In this document: positions 1 to 9,264 of the stretch, one piece after another
Layout of the letters: every line of letters begins with the position of its first letter
Numbering within the stretch: position 1 is the stretch's first letter
Position numbers and translations under genes: made by a program
From: Bin5 sp034428435
GTDB taxonomy: Bacteria > Chloroflexota > Anaerolineae > Caldilineales > Caldilineaceae
NCBI GenBank assembly: GCA_034428435.1
Contig: DAOUHY010000150.1
Coordinates: 66,331 to 130,330 of the forward strand
DNA length: 64,000 nt
Direction of reading: 5' to 3'
Notes under the pieces: generated by a model
The model's input: the letters and a program-made list of their open reading frames with translations, nothing else
What the model was told of the DNA's origin: nothing
Database searches by the model: none

Positions 1-885
1 ATGACGACCAGAATTGGCACTTCAGATTCCTTTCTACACTCAAGCCGTTAGACTCATGTGGATACTATACCACGATTCTTTCATTCGAGCGGTCTTCATT
101 GCGAGAAGGAATCGCGGGAGCGTGCATCCTTGTCTTGGGGTGGGAATGGCTTGGCGCGGAATCAGAGCCAGCGGTGGTTTAGAAAGTTGCCGGTTTTAGG
201 AGAGACGCAGGGCAGGCGTCAGGCCTGATTGTAAGTTAGGGTACTCTGATCGGGGTATAGGGACGAAAGGGGGGAAGGTGAGGGCGACAGTGGAGGGCGT
301 GCGAGGGCGGGCACAGGGCCGGCGCCTACTGGGAATTGATAGGGACGGTGGATCGTGGTCTGGCGAAACTCGGTCGAACAGGCACTCTTCGCCAATGTCG
401 ACACCAGGTCGATGAGGCATGTTGTAGGAGAGGGGGCGTTGCGGGGGCGGAGCCCCCGCACAAGGGAGGGCCGAATAGGCCCGACCGCCCGGAACTGCAG
501 TAGTCAGTGGTCAGTGGTCAGAGAAGGGGCTTCGCTGCCGGGGCGTGGAACGAGAACTGAATGAAGTTTGGCTCCTACCAGGTGAATAAGACGGTTTCCC
601 ATCATTTTGGGTTGAAGGCTTGCGGCATTCTTCGAGTCAGAGGCGGAAAGACAGCGCTATTTACTGGATTTTCATTGTTTGCATTAAACACAGGATGCGC
701 GTATTATTCACGCGTCAGGCTCTCAACCCAATTGTTTTCGTATGAGACGAGGAAATGAGAGTTGCACAGAAGTTCAATCCCGCACCCAGACAATTGAGTT
801 CAAAGGAGGCCGATTCCCTAACCGTATTGAAGTGTAGGACCATTTCAGTTTGCCTTCCACACGATCAATCCCAAGGAGCGACCTG
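1..885. other. Gene-free left end
   Basis: I see no supportable gene before the lipoprotein start at 886. Short open frames here have no Shine-Dalgarno site and unprotein-like composition. Most of the stretch (about 120-540) is a copy of a dispersed repeat found again at 27467 and 52661. The remaining 540-870 bases should contain the promoter of the transporter operon, but I could not pick out a convincing -35/-10 pair. Confidence 0.6.
120..540 (+). repeat. Dispersed repeat element, subfamily A, copy 1 (probably truncated)
   Basis: The left edge begins with a GCGTGCATCC motif at 120, matching the left ends at 27467 and 52661. About 300 nt of related left arm then leads to the 67-nt core at 424-490. 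The core holds a perfect 8-bp hairpin (GCGGGGGC/GCCCCCGC around GGA), then a GGGCC/GGCCC inverted repeat. It is followed by AGTAGTCAGTGG-type sequence. The right-hand GGGATGCACCC end seen in the other A copies is not recognisable here, so this copy looks eroded or truncated. Confidence 0.75.
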
Positions 886-2928
886 ATGAGGAAAAAGCTG
901 ACCTATTTGCTTATCGCGATTACCGCAGTGGCATTGCTGGCCGCGTGTGGTGCTCCGGAGCCGGCGGCAGAGGAAGCAATGGAGGAGGCGCCCGCGGCCG
1001 AGGAGACGTCGGAAGAGGCCATGGCTTCATCTGGCTACGAGAGCTGCCTCGAATCCCAAGCTGCAGGCAATACATTCTGCGAAGCACCGATGCTGGCGGC
1101 CCGAGTCGAAGCGGGCGAACTGCCGCCAGTGGATGAGCGGCTTCCCGTCAATCCTGCTGTGGGCAACAACCGTATTCCCGAATGGCAGGCCGTGATGGAA
1201 CGCGGCGAGTACGGCGGCACGTTGCGGTTGATTGACTTTGACGCAGGCTCGATCGGCCATGATGCCGGCTGGATTTCGAATGAGCCCTGGGTGGAGACCG
1301 AGGACATCTCGCACGACTTTGCGACGATGACCGGTAACATCTTCGATCTGGAGATCAGTGACGACGACCAGGTTTTCACCTTCCACATGCGCAAGGGCAT
1401 GAAGTTCTCGGATGGCTCCGATTTTGATACGGAGGACATCGATTTCTGGTGGAACGACATGCTGCACAACGAGACGCTCACGCCCGTAATCGGGTCGACC
1501 TGGCGTTCGGGTAACTCGCCCTCGGGCAATGTGGGCACGATGGAGGTGATCGACCGCTATACCTTCAAGGTCTCGTTTGATCAGCCCTACGGCGGCTGGC
1601 CGGGCCTTTTCACATACGGCGGCGGCCCGCACCGATTCACAGACAGCGACTACCTGAAGAAGATCCACGGGGATTATGCGGATCCGGACGAGTTGGCATC
1701 ACTGCTCGAGAAGCATGGTTTTGAGGCAGGCGAGTGGAACAGGCTGTTTGGCGTTTACACCAGCACCAACCGCCAGCATGAGACCGGCCTTCCTTCGCTT
1801 GGACCCTACGTTCTGACTGAAATGGGCGAGACGCAGGCGGTTATGGAGCGGAACCCCTATTACTTCAAGGTGGACGAGTGGGGCCAGCAGCTGCCTTACA
1901 TCGACCGGCTTCAGATATCGATTGTTCCCGATGTCAATGCGGCGACATTGAAGATTATCGCCGGTGAAGTGGATATGGCGCGCCGCGGCGTAACTGCTGC
2001 CGACATGCCGCTCTACCTGCAGAACGCCGAGGAGAAGGGCTACGAGGTCGTAATTCTGGACATGCACGCCTCGCTGGGTGAGATCTACCTGAATATGACC
2101 TATGCGGAGGAGGCGTGGCAGGAGGTCATCAACGAATTAGACTTCCGCAAAGCACTCTCCTTCGCGGTTGACCGCGAGTCGATCATCGACGCGGTTTACG
2201 CGGGTCTGGCGGAACTACCGCAAACCATGGACCCGACCACAGACGTTGCGCAGGCCGAGGCCCTCCTGGACGGGTTGGGACTGGACCAGCGCGACGCGGA
2301 CGGGTGCCGGCTGACACCGAGCGGCCTGCCGATCCGGATCCAGTTCAATTTCACCCCGTTCACGGGTGAATCGCTGCCGACGGCTGAGATTGCGGCACAG
2401 AACTGGAATGACATCGGCATCTGCACAACGGTCAAGCAGTTGGAGCAGAACCTGTTCCTGACACAGGCGGCAGCCAACGAGACGCAGGCGATGGTCTGGT
2501 GGGCGCACTATCCACGCTGGCCGTGGCACGAGTCCGGCGACTATATTGGACGGGCGTGGCAGCGCCACTATGCCCCGTTGTGGATGGCGTGGTTTGACTG
2601 GAATGTCGGAGGAGGAAAGGAAGCATCGGACAACCCGGACGAGACCGATCCTCTGATCGTGGGTGTCGAACCGCCGCAGACCTACAAGGACTTGCGGAGG
2701 CTACAGACCGAGCTCTTCGCTACCTCAGATGCATCAGAGCACGAGCGGATATGGGGTGAGATGATCGCGATCTTCCGTGACAACCACTTCTGGATTTCCG
2801 CGTCCGACCCGTTGAAGAATCCTCTGGTCGTAAGCGCGGGTCTTGGAAACGTGGCCAAGAAGGGTTTCCAGATCCAGTCTGCCAACGAGGCAGAGTTCTA
2901 CTACTGGCAGGATGAGAGCCGACGCTGA
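886..2928 (+). CDS. ABC transporter substrate-binding lipoprotein (SBP_bac_5, oligopeptide type)
   Basis: This is the extracytoplasmic ligand-binding component of an Opp/Dpp-type importer. The start at 886 is chosen because AAGGAG lies 7 nt upstream and it gives a short lipoprotein signal peptide ending in LAAC, with the lipidated Cys at residue 21. An acidic Glu/Ala-rich tether (residues 22-50) precedes the bi-lobed family 5 solute-binding fold. At about 680 residues it is longer than the usual 500-550. It heads a five-gene operon with two permeases and two ATPases. The ligand cannot be read from sequence; family 5 proteins bind peptides, nickel, sugars or opines. The family call is firm. 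Confidence 0.93.
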   Translation: MRKKLTYLLIAITAVALLAACGAPEPAAEEAMEEAPAAEETSEEAMASSGYESCLESQAAGNTFCEAPMLAARVEAGELPPVDERLPVNPAVGNNRIPEWQAVMERGEYGGTLRLIDFDAGSIGHDAGWISNEPWVETEDISHDFATMTGNIFDLEISDDDQVFTFHMRKGMKFSDGSDFDTEDIDFWWNDMLHNETLTPVIGSTWRSGNSPSGNVGTMEVIDRYTFKVSFDQPYGGWPGLFTYGGGPHRFTDSDYLKKIHGDYADPDELASLLEKHGFEAGEWNRLFGVYTSTNRQHETGLPSLGPYVLTEMGETQAVMERNPYYFKVDEWGQQLPYIDRLQISIVPDVNAATLKIIAGEVDMARRGVTAADMPLYLQNAEEKGYEVVILDMHASLGEIYLNMTYAEEAWQEVINELDFRKALSFAVDRESIIDAVYAGLAELPQTMDPTTDVAQAEALLDGLGLDQRDADGCRLTPSGLPIRIQFNFTPFTGESLPTAEIAAQNWNDIGICTTVKQLEQNLFLTQAAANETQAMVWWAHYPRWPWHESGDYIGRAWQRHYAPLWMAWFDWNVGGGKEASDNPDETDPLIVGVEPPQTYKDLRRLQTELFATSDASEHERIWGEMIAIFRDNHFWISASDPLKNPLVVSAGLGNVAKKGFQIQSANEAEFYYWQDESRR

Positions 2929-3072
2929 TTTCGGCAGATTGAAAATCGGGGGGCGGGCGCGGCTCGCCCCCCGAACCACCACCACGCTTTGGACAAGAGG
3001 CAGGACGGAAGTTCGTAGCCCAAGCAGGTTTCTCGGATTCTCCCCACAGGGTATTTACAGGGAAGGGAGTCA

Positions 3073-4071
3073 ATGCTTACACAGTACATTGGCAGACGAC
3101 TTCTGCTGTTAATCCCGTTGATCTTGCTCATCTCCGTCATATCGTTCGTACTGATCCAACTACCGCCGGGGGACATTCTGAACATGGAGGTCCTGCGACT
3201 GCGGTCGGCGGGTACCCAAGTGTCGGAGGAGGAGGTCGAGGCGCTGCGGCAACTATACGGGCTGGACAAGTCGATGCCGGAACAGTACTGGCTTTGGATT
3301 ACAAACATCCTGTTCAAAGGCAATTTCGGGACTTCGTTCACCTACGTCAAGTCGGTAAGCGAGATCCTGGCGGCGCGCGTTCCTCTGACGGCGGCGGTAT
3401 CGGTCCTGACAGCAATATTTGTTTGGGTCACAGCGGTGCCGATAGGCGTCTACTCGGCAACGCATCAGTACTCATTGGTCGACTATTTCTGGACGTTTAT
3501 CTCGTTTATTGGCGTTGCGACACCAGGTTTTCTGCTGGCGTTGATCTTTTTGTGGCTGGCTTTTGTCTGGTTCGACATTTCGGCGATCGGGCTGTTTTCT
3601 CAACAGTATGAAACCGCGCCCTGGAGTTGGGGGAAGTTGGTGAACATGCTCCAGCACATTTGGGTGCCGATAGTCATTATCGGAATGGCGAATACGGCGG
3701 GGATGATGCGCACAATGCGGGGGATGATGCTGGACGAACTGAACAAGCAGTATGTCATCACGGCACGTTCGAAAGGGCTGACGGAGACGCGGCTGCTGGT
3801 GAAGTACCCGGTGCGTACATCGATGAACCCCGTATTCAGCACAATCGGTTGGATGCTACCGGGGATAATCTCGGGTGAAGTGCTGGTTTCAATGGTACTG
3901 AACATCCCAACAACGGGCCCAGTGCTGTTGCAGGCCCTCTTGAATCAGGACATGTTTCTGGCGGGCAGCATCGTGTTCATCCTCAGTATTCTGACCGTGG
4001 TCGGCACTCTGGTTTCCGATATCCTGCTGGTGTGGCTGGATCCGCGTATCCGCTATGAGGGTGTAGCCTGA
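3073..4071 (+). CDS. ABC transporter permease, DppB/OppB type
   Basis: Inner-membrane permease subunit of the importer, 332 residues, which is normal for DppB. It has a short N-terminal membrane anchor, a periplasmic loop with a conserved YGLD-like stretch (about residues 60-75) and then five further membrane segments. The cytoplasmic coupling loop reads ARSKGLTETRLLVKYPVR (about 235-255), the EAA-type contact for the ATPase. GGAAGGGAG precedes the ATG at a suitable distance. The stop overlaps the next start by one base (TGATG), so the two permeases are probably translationally coupled. Confidence 0.93.
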   Translation: MLTQYIGRRLLLLIPLILLISVISFVLIQLPPGDILNMEVLRLRSAGTQVSEEEVEALRQLYGLDKSMPEQYWLWITNILFKGNFGTSFTYVKSVSEILAARVPLTAAVSVLTAIFVWVTAVPIGVYSATHQYSLVDYFWTFISFIGVATPGFLLALIFLWLAFVWFDISAIGLFSQQYETAPWSWGKLVNMLQHIWVPIVIIGMANTAGMMRTMRGMMLDELNKQYVITARSKGLTETRLLVKYPVRTSMNPVFSTIGWMLPGIISGEVLVSMVLNIPTTGPVLLQALLNQDMFLAGSIVFILSILTVVGTLVSDILLVWLDPRIRYEGVA

Positions 4072-5228
4072 TGAGCGAAAACGTCCAACAGGAAGAAGAG
4101 ATGGGGGCCGTACAAAGGGTTTCCGCAGATGATCCCAGCCGCGAGAAACAGGCCCTGTATACGGCTTCGCAATCGCAACTGATCTGGCGGCGATTCAAGA
4201 GGCACAAGCTTGCGCAGGCTTCGATGGTCATTCTGGGGCTCCTTTATCTGATTGCTGCGCTGGGTGAGTTTATCGCACCGTACGATACGAAGCATGACTT
4301 CAAGGGGTTCGTGTACGCGCCGCCGGCCAAGATCCATCTTTTTGACGAGAATGGTTTTGCCGGTCCGTTCGTTTACGGGTTGAAGGGGGGGCGCGATGAA
4401 CAGTACAACCGGGTATTCGAGGAGGTGAAGGAAGAGAAGTACCCTGTACGGTTCTTTGTGCGCGGTGATCCCTACAAGATGTGGGGGCTGTTTGAGACGG
4501 ACCGCCATCTCTTTGGGGTAGGAGAGGAAGGGCAGATCTTTCTGTTCGGGACGGACCGGCTGGGGCGAGACCTTTTTTCGCGGGTAATCTACGGAACGCG
4601 CATTTCGCTGACGATTGGGCTGGTAGGCGTCTTCCTCAGTTTTGTCTTCGGTCTGGTGATTGGGGGCATTTCGGGATATTTCGGCGGGGTAACGGATGAG
4701 GTCATTCAGCGACTGATCGATCTGCTTGTTTCGATTCCGCAGTTGCCGCTGTGGATGGCACTGGCGGCGGCGGTACCGCGGGACTGGGATTCCATACAGA
4801 CCTACTTTGCGATAACGATCGTACTCTCGATCGTGGGCTGGGCGGGCCTGGCGCGGACGGTGCGCGGGCGCCTGCTTTCGTTACGAGAGGAGGATTTTAC
4901 AATTGCGGCGCGCGTATCCGGCGTTGGCGAGTGGCGCATCATCACCAAGCACCTGTTGCCGCTCTTTGCGAGCTATATCGTGGTGGCGATCACGCTTGCC
5001 GTTCCCGGCATGATAATCGGTGAAACGAGCCTCAGTTTCATCGGTCTTGGAATCCAGCCGCCTGCGGTCAGTTGGGGCACCCTTTTGCAGGACGCGCAGA
5101 TGATCGCGAACGTTGCCCTCCATCCCTGGATGCTGATTCCGGCGCTGTTTGTCATCGTGACCGTGCTCATGTTCAATTTTCTGGGCGATGGACTGCGGGA
5201 TGCGGCAGACCCATACTCGATGACATAG
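4071..5228 (+). CDS. ABC transporter permease, DppC/OppC type
   Basis: Second permease, forming the channel with the upstream DppB-like protein. At 385 residues it is longer than typical DppC (about 300) because of a roughly 100-residue insertion (residues 65-165) between the first membrane helix and the core. The insertion is charged and probably extracytoplasmic. The core carries FGTDRLGRDLFSRVIYGTR and the coupling loop ARVSGVGEWRIITKHLLP, both standard for the family. An N-terminal charged tail of about 45 residues precedes the first helix. It is translationally coupled to the gene upstream. Confidence 0.92.
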   Translation: MSENVQQEEEMGAVQRVSADDPSREKQALYTASQSQLIWRRFKRHKLAQASMVILGLLYLIAALGEFIAPYDTKHDFKGFVYAPPAKIHLFDENGFAGPFVYGLKGGRDEQYNRVFEEVKEEKYPVRFFVRGDPYKMWGLFETDRHLFGVGEEGQIFLFGTDRLGRDLFSRVIYGTRISLTIGLVGVFLSFVFGLVIGGISGYFGGVTDEVIQRLIDLLVSIPQLPLWMALAAAVPRDWDSIQTYFAITIVLSIVGWAGLARTVRGRLLSLREEDFTIAARVSGVGEWRIITKHLLPLFASYIVVAITLAVPGMIIGETSLSFIGLGIQPPAVSWGTLLQDAQMIANVALHPWMLIPALFVIVTVLMFNFLGDGLRDAADPYSMT

Positions 5229-5273
5229 GTGCTGTTGCGGCGCGGAAAACCGTCTCAGGGCAAGCAAGAGCTC

Positions 5274-6326
5274 ATGGCCCACGACTTGATACTTGAAGTC
5301 AAAAACCTGATGACCCATTTCCACCTGCACGAAGGCATCGTGCGGGCGGTCGACGGCGTGTCGTTCAACGTCCGGCGCGGCCAGACTTTGGGCATCATTG
5401 GTGAAAGCGGTTGCGGGAAATCGGTGACAGTGCATTCGATCCTACGCCTCGTCCCGTCGCCGCCGGGCAACATTGTGGACGGACAGATATTGTTGCACCA
5501 GGGCGAGAACGGTTTGGACACGGGGGCGATCGACCTGGCCCAGTTGGACCCGCGCGGCGCCCAGATCCGTGCGATTCGGGGCGCCGAGATCAGCATGGTC
5601 TTCCAGGAGCCGATGACTTCGTTCGGCCCCATGCACACGATTGGTAACCAGATAATCGAGACCATACTGCTTCACCAGGAGGACGTGGAGAGCTCCGATG
5701 CGCGTGAGCTGGCGATCGAAAACCTGCGACGGGTTGGCATACCGCGGGCGGAACAGATTGTAGACGCCTATCCGCACCAGCTGAGCGGCGGGATGAGACA
5801 GCGGGCAATGATTGCGATGGCGCTTTCCTGTACGCCGCGACTCCTGATTGCGGACGAGCCGACGACTGCGCTGGACGTTACGATTCAAGCACAGATCCTG
5901 GAACTGTTGACGGCCTTACAGGAAGAGGTGGGTATGGCCGTCATCTTCATCACGCACAATTTGGGCGTGATTGCTGAAGTCGCCGATGAAGTGGCGGTCA
6001 TGTACCTGGGGCGCATTGTCGAACAGGGCGGTGTGAACGAGCTATTTGACAACCCGCAGCATCCCTATACGCAAGGGCTACTGAATTCGATTCCGCACAT
6101 TGACGAGGAGAAACTGCCGCGGCTGCGAGCGATCGAGGGCGTCGTTCCTGACCCGTATGAGATACCCAGCGGTTGTGCCTTCAGCGACCGCTGTCTGAGC
6201 TTTATGCCGGGAACGTGCGACCGGGCGATGCCGGAGCTGGACGAGACCGAGCCCGGTCATCGCGTGCGCTGCTTTTTGTACTCAGACGTCGAAGAGAGGC
6301 TGACCGAGGAAGAACATGGCGGATGA
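5274..6326 (+). CDS. ABC transporter ATP-binding protein, OppD/DppD type
   Basis: Cytoplasmic ATPase of the importer. The sequence shows Walker A GESGCGKS (about residues 45-52), the signature LSGGMRQR, Walker B LLIADEPTTALD and the switch histidine in FITHNLG. A C-terminal oligopeptide-transporter extension with a conserved Cys-rich stretch (GCAFSDRCLSF) follows. I chose the ATG at 5274; the frame is open to a GTG at 5229 directly after the preceding stop, but the extra 15 residues do not look like family sequence. It overlaps the next gene by 11 nt. Confidence 0.93.
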   Translation: MAHDLILEVKNLMTHFHLHEGIVRAVDGVSFNVRRGQTLGIIGESGCGKSVTVHSILRLVPSPPGNIVDGQILLHQGENGLDTGAIDLAQLDPRGAQIRAIRGAEISMVFQEPMTSFGPMHTIGNQIIETILLHQEDVESSDARELAIENLRRVGIPRAEQIVDAYPHQLSGGMRQRAMIAMALSCTPRLLIADEPTTALDVTIQAQILELLTALQEEVGMAVIFITHNLGVIAEVADEVAVMYLGRIVEQGGVNELFDNPQHPYTQGLLNSIPHIDEEKLPRLRAIEGVVPDPYEIPSGCAFSDRCLSFMPGTCDRAMPELDETEPGHRVRCFLYSDVEERLTEEEHGG

Positions 6327-7350
6327 CAACGAGCTCTTGCTCGAGGTCAATGACCTGAGAATGTACTTTCCCATTCAGAAGGGATTGCTGCGGCGCACCA
6401 CGGGATATGTCAAGGCCGTGGACGGGGTCAGTTTGTCGATCAAGAAGGGCGAGACGCTGGGGCTGGTCGGGGAAAGCGGGTGCGGGAAGACGACCACCGG
6501 CCGCTGTATCGTGCGCGTTTACCAGCCAACCGGCGGCGAAATCGTGTTCCATGACGAAGGCGAGGTAGTCGACATAAACCGGCTGACGAGGCAGGAGCTC
6601 AAGGCCTTTCGCCGAAATATGCAGATGATCTTTCAGGATCCCTTCTCGTCTCTAAACCCGCGCATGACGGTGCTGGAGCTGGTGGGCGAGCCGCTGCTGG
6701 CACACGGAATCGCACGCGGCCAGGAGTTGGAGGACCGGGTCGCAGAGATGGTGAGAGCCGTCGGGCTGCGGGTCGAACATCTGCCACGCTATCCACACAG
6801 CTTCAGCGGCGGGCAGAGACAGCGGATTGGCATTGCGCGTGCGCTGGTGCAGCGCCCCAAGCTGGTGGTCTGCGACGAGCCGGTTTCCGCCTTGGACGTC
6901 TCTGTCCAGTCACAGGTCGTCAATCTGTTGCAGGATCTGCAGTCGGACCTGGATCTTACCTATCTGTTTGTAGCGCACGACATGAGCGTTGTGCGGCAGG
7001 TCAGCAACCGGATTGCGGTGATGTATGTTGGCAAACTGGTCGAGGTGGCGGAGTCGGAGGAGTTGCTGCGCAATCCCAAGCACCCTTACAGCGAGACTTT
7101 ACTGTCGGCCGTGCCGCGCCCGAATCCGCATCACCATATGCAGCGGCTGAACCTGGAAGGCGAGCCGGCGGACCCGGCCAATGCACCGCCGGGCTGCGTG
7201 TTTCACCCGCGTTGCCGCTATATGGAGGAAGTCTGCCAGACGGACGTTCCGCCCCTGATCGAGTTGACACCGGGCCACCACGTCGCATGTCACTTTGCCG
7301 ACTCCCTGGAACTGCAGGGGATCGATCCCTCGCGCTCTCCCCAGGCCTGA
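6316..7350 (+). CDS. ABC transporter ATP-binding protein, OppF/DppF type
   Basis: Partner ATPase to the OppD-like protein, 344 residues. It has Walker A GESGCGKT, signature FSGGQRQRIGIARAL, Walker B LVVCDEPVSALDVS, H-loop FVAHDMS, and a C-terminal oligopeptide extension with GCVFHPRCRYM. The start overlaps the preceding gene by 11 nt, as is usual for OppD/OppF pairs. It closes the transporter part of the operon. The next gene begins 43 nt downstream on the same strand, which suggests shared transcription with the catabolic enzymes. Confidence 0.94.
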   Translation: MADDNELLLEVNDLRMYFPIQKGLLRRTTGYVKAVDGVSLSIKKGETLGLVGESGCGKTTTGRCIVRVYQPTGGEIVFHDEGEVVDINRLTRQELKAFRRNMQMIFQDPFSSLNPRMTVLELVGEPLLAHGIARGQELEDRVAEMVRAVGLRVEHLPRYPHSFSGGQRQRIGIARALVQRPKLVVCDEPVSALDVSVQSQVVNLLQDLQSDLDLTYLFVAHDMSVVRQVSNRIAVMYVGKLVEVAESEELLRNPKHPYSETLLSAVPRPNPHHHMQRLNLEGEPADPANAPPGCVFHPRCRYMEEVCQTDVPPLIELTPGHHVACHFADSLELQGIDPSRSPQA

Positions 7351-7393
7351 AAGGAACACTGGGCTCCACACAACATCCCACGAGAGGAAACCC

Positions 7394-8353
7394 ATGGAGA
7401 AACTCGTTATCACCGTGACCACGGACTCATCGTTGTCTTTTCCACGAAACCCTTATTTGACGCATTGTGACGACACGAAGGGGGTCGCGGAAGAGTACAT
7501 TCGATCGATGAACGCGGGCGCTACAATTGTGCATACACACGGCCAGTACAGGTCGGACCCGGTGATTCAGCCAGACGGAAAGCAACTGTCGATACCGAAT
7601 GTCGAGGGTTGGCGGGATATCACGGAAAGGGTCAGGGCGGCGGGCGAGCCGATTGTACAGTTCGGGCTGGCAAGTATGCGATTGGAACAGAAATTGGAGC
7701 TGTGGGAGCAGCTCAAGCCGGATATGAGTTCGATCAACTTCAACTCACATGACGAGTATTTTCAGCCTGATGCAGACTATGCTCCCGTGCCGATCTACTC
7801 AGTGCACCCGATCCCGGAACTCAGGATGTATTCAAGCCTGGCTAAAAAGTATGGTGTTAAGCAAGAGATTGAGTGCTTCAACACCGGGGCGTATTGGGCA
7901 ATTGGCAAGATTCGGGGGGGTGACTTCTGGACCGAGGAGGGTGTCAGGGAAATTGAGGAGGACCTGCTGCCCGAGCCATTGTGGGTGACGCTGTTCTTTG
8001 GCTGGGAAGGACAGGGCTGGACGCCGCCGACGGCCAAAGGGCTTCAGTACATGGTGGACCATTTGCCGCCAAGAACGAACTTCAGCATGAGTTGCATGGA
8101 CCCGCCCAACTACTGGTCAATGGTGGCGCATACGATTGCAATCGGAGGCCATGTACGGGTAGGTATGGAGGACTGCCCGTTCGTCGAAGACGGTGAGTAT
8201 GCCAAGACGAACGCTGAGCTGGTGGAGAAGGCCGTTCGCATCGCGCGCGAGGTTGGCAGAGAGATTGCATCGGGAGCCGAGGCGAGAGAGATCGTTGGTT
8301 TGCCGGCAGCGCAGAAGCCGGGCACAGGAACAGTGCAGATGGAGGAGCCATGA
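7394..8353 (+). CDS. Beta-keto acid cleavage enzyme family protein (BKACE, DUF849)
   Basis: BKACE proteins are zinc-dependent TIM barrels that condense a beta-keto acid with acetyl-CoA and release acetoacetyl-CoA plus a new acid; 3-keto-5-aminohexanoate cleavage is the founding case. Visible landmarks are the VHTHG metal motif (about residues 45-49), NFSMSCMDP, and the GMEDCPF motif that corresponds to the usual GxED. ATG 7394 is preceded by GAGAGGA; an upstream open stretch reaching 7295 overlaps oppF and is not family-like. The protein is 319 residues. The substrate is unknown. Its last codons overlap the start of the next gene by 4 nt. Confidence 0.88.
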   Translation: MEKLVITVTTDSSLSFPRNPYLTHCDDTKGVAEEYIRSMNAGATIVHTHGQYRSDPVIQPDGKQLSIPNVEGWRDITERVRAAGEPIVQFGLASMRLEQKLELWEQLKPDMSSINFNSHDEYFQPDADYAPVPIYSVHPIPELRMYSSLAKKYGVKQEIECFNTGAYWAIGKIRGGDFWTEEGVREIEEDLLPEPLWVTLFFGWEGQGWTPPTAKGLQYMVDHLPPRTNFSMSCMDPPNYWSMVAHTIAIGGHVRVGMEDCPFVEDGEYAKTNAELVEKAVRIAREVGREIASGAEAREIVGLPAAQKPGTGTVQMEEP

Positions 8354-9198
8354 AGGGTCTGAGCTGCAATTCCGGTCTGTTGCACACGTACAGCGTGGAA
8401 GAGTCGATCGATATTCTGGCGGACCAGGGATACCAGGCGATCGACATCAGCCTGGAGCTGGCGCCACCGTTTATACCCCCACCAAGGCCGCACATGGATT
8501 CGGGAGCGGACGCAGGGCGTCGCCGGGCTGTGCGTGACTACGCGCAAGAGGCTGGAATTGCCATCGGCGCATTGAATGCCCACACAAATGTGATTCACGG
8601 CGACCCGGAGGTGCGGCGGGAGAACACGGAATTTATTCGCGGCGGGTTGCAGTTGGCGTCGGACATGGAGGTCGCCTACGTTATCAGCGGATGCGGTGTC
8701 AAGCTGTTCTACGGGTGGGAGAGCACGTACTGGGAATGGTGCCTGGAGGCGATGCGCGATCTGGCGGAGGATGCCGAGCAACTGGGCGTGATGATTCTGA
8801 TCGAGGCGGCAAGTCCATACGGTTCGCTGGTACACAATCTTGAACGATTGCAAAGGCTGCTGTCAACGCCTGGACTGGAGGGCCTGGGGGTGCTCTTTGA
8901 CCCGGCACATTACCACGTGCGAGGCGACTCTGTGCTTGACGCCTATCTGGCACTGGGTGACCGTGTCAAACACATGCACGCCAAGGACGCGCGCGGCGAC
9001 AGCGAGAATTGCGGATTCCCGCCATTGGGCGAAGGTGAAATCGACTTTGCCAGCTTGATAACAGCCATGGTCAACGGAGGATTTTCCGGCTATATTTCGA
9101 TCGAGTATGAAGCGATGGCGTGGGGATACCCAGACGATCCTCTGCGGGTGCTGGCGGACGGTAAGACGTTCGTGGAAGGCATTCTCGATGGTGAATGA
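8350..9198 (+). CDS. Sugar phosphate isomerase/epimerase-like TIM-barrel protein
   Basis: Member of the xylose-isomerase-like TIM-barrel superfamily (AP_endonuc_2), 282 residues. Evidence is the alternating strand/helix pattern with metal-ligand candidates: Glu in ILIEAAS, Asp-His in FDPAHYH, His in HMHAKDA and Glu in SIEYEA. Such proteins epimerise or isomerise sugars, inosose or hydroxy-acids, and the exact reaction cannot be assigned. The start overlaps the BKACE gene by 4 nt (ATGA), indicating translational coupling. Its place between BKACE and an alcohol dehydrogenase suggests a degradative pathway for the imported compound. Confidence 0.85.
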   Translation: MKGLSCNSGLLHTYSVEESIDILADQGYQAIDISLELAPPFIPPPRPHMDSGADAGRRRAVRDYAQEAGIAIGALNAHTNVIHGDPEVRRENTEFIRGGLQLASDMEVAYVISGCGVKLFYGWESTYWEWCLEAMRDLAEDAEQLGVMILIEAASPYGSLVHNLERLQRLLSTPGLEGLGVLFDPAHYHVRGDSVLDAYLALGDRVKHMHAKDARGDSENCGFPPLGEGEIDFASLITAMVNGGFSGYISIEYEAMAWGYPDDPLRVLADGKTFVEGILDGE

Positions 9199-9264
9199 GG
9201 GCAAAATACGGCCTGTCAGGGTGAACGAAATTTCGCTCCTATCGGCAGAACTGGAGGCTTACTC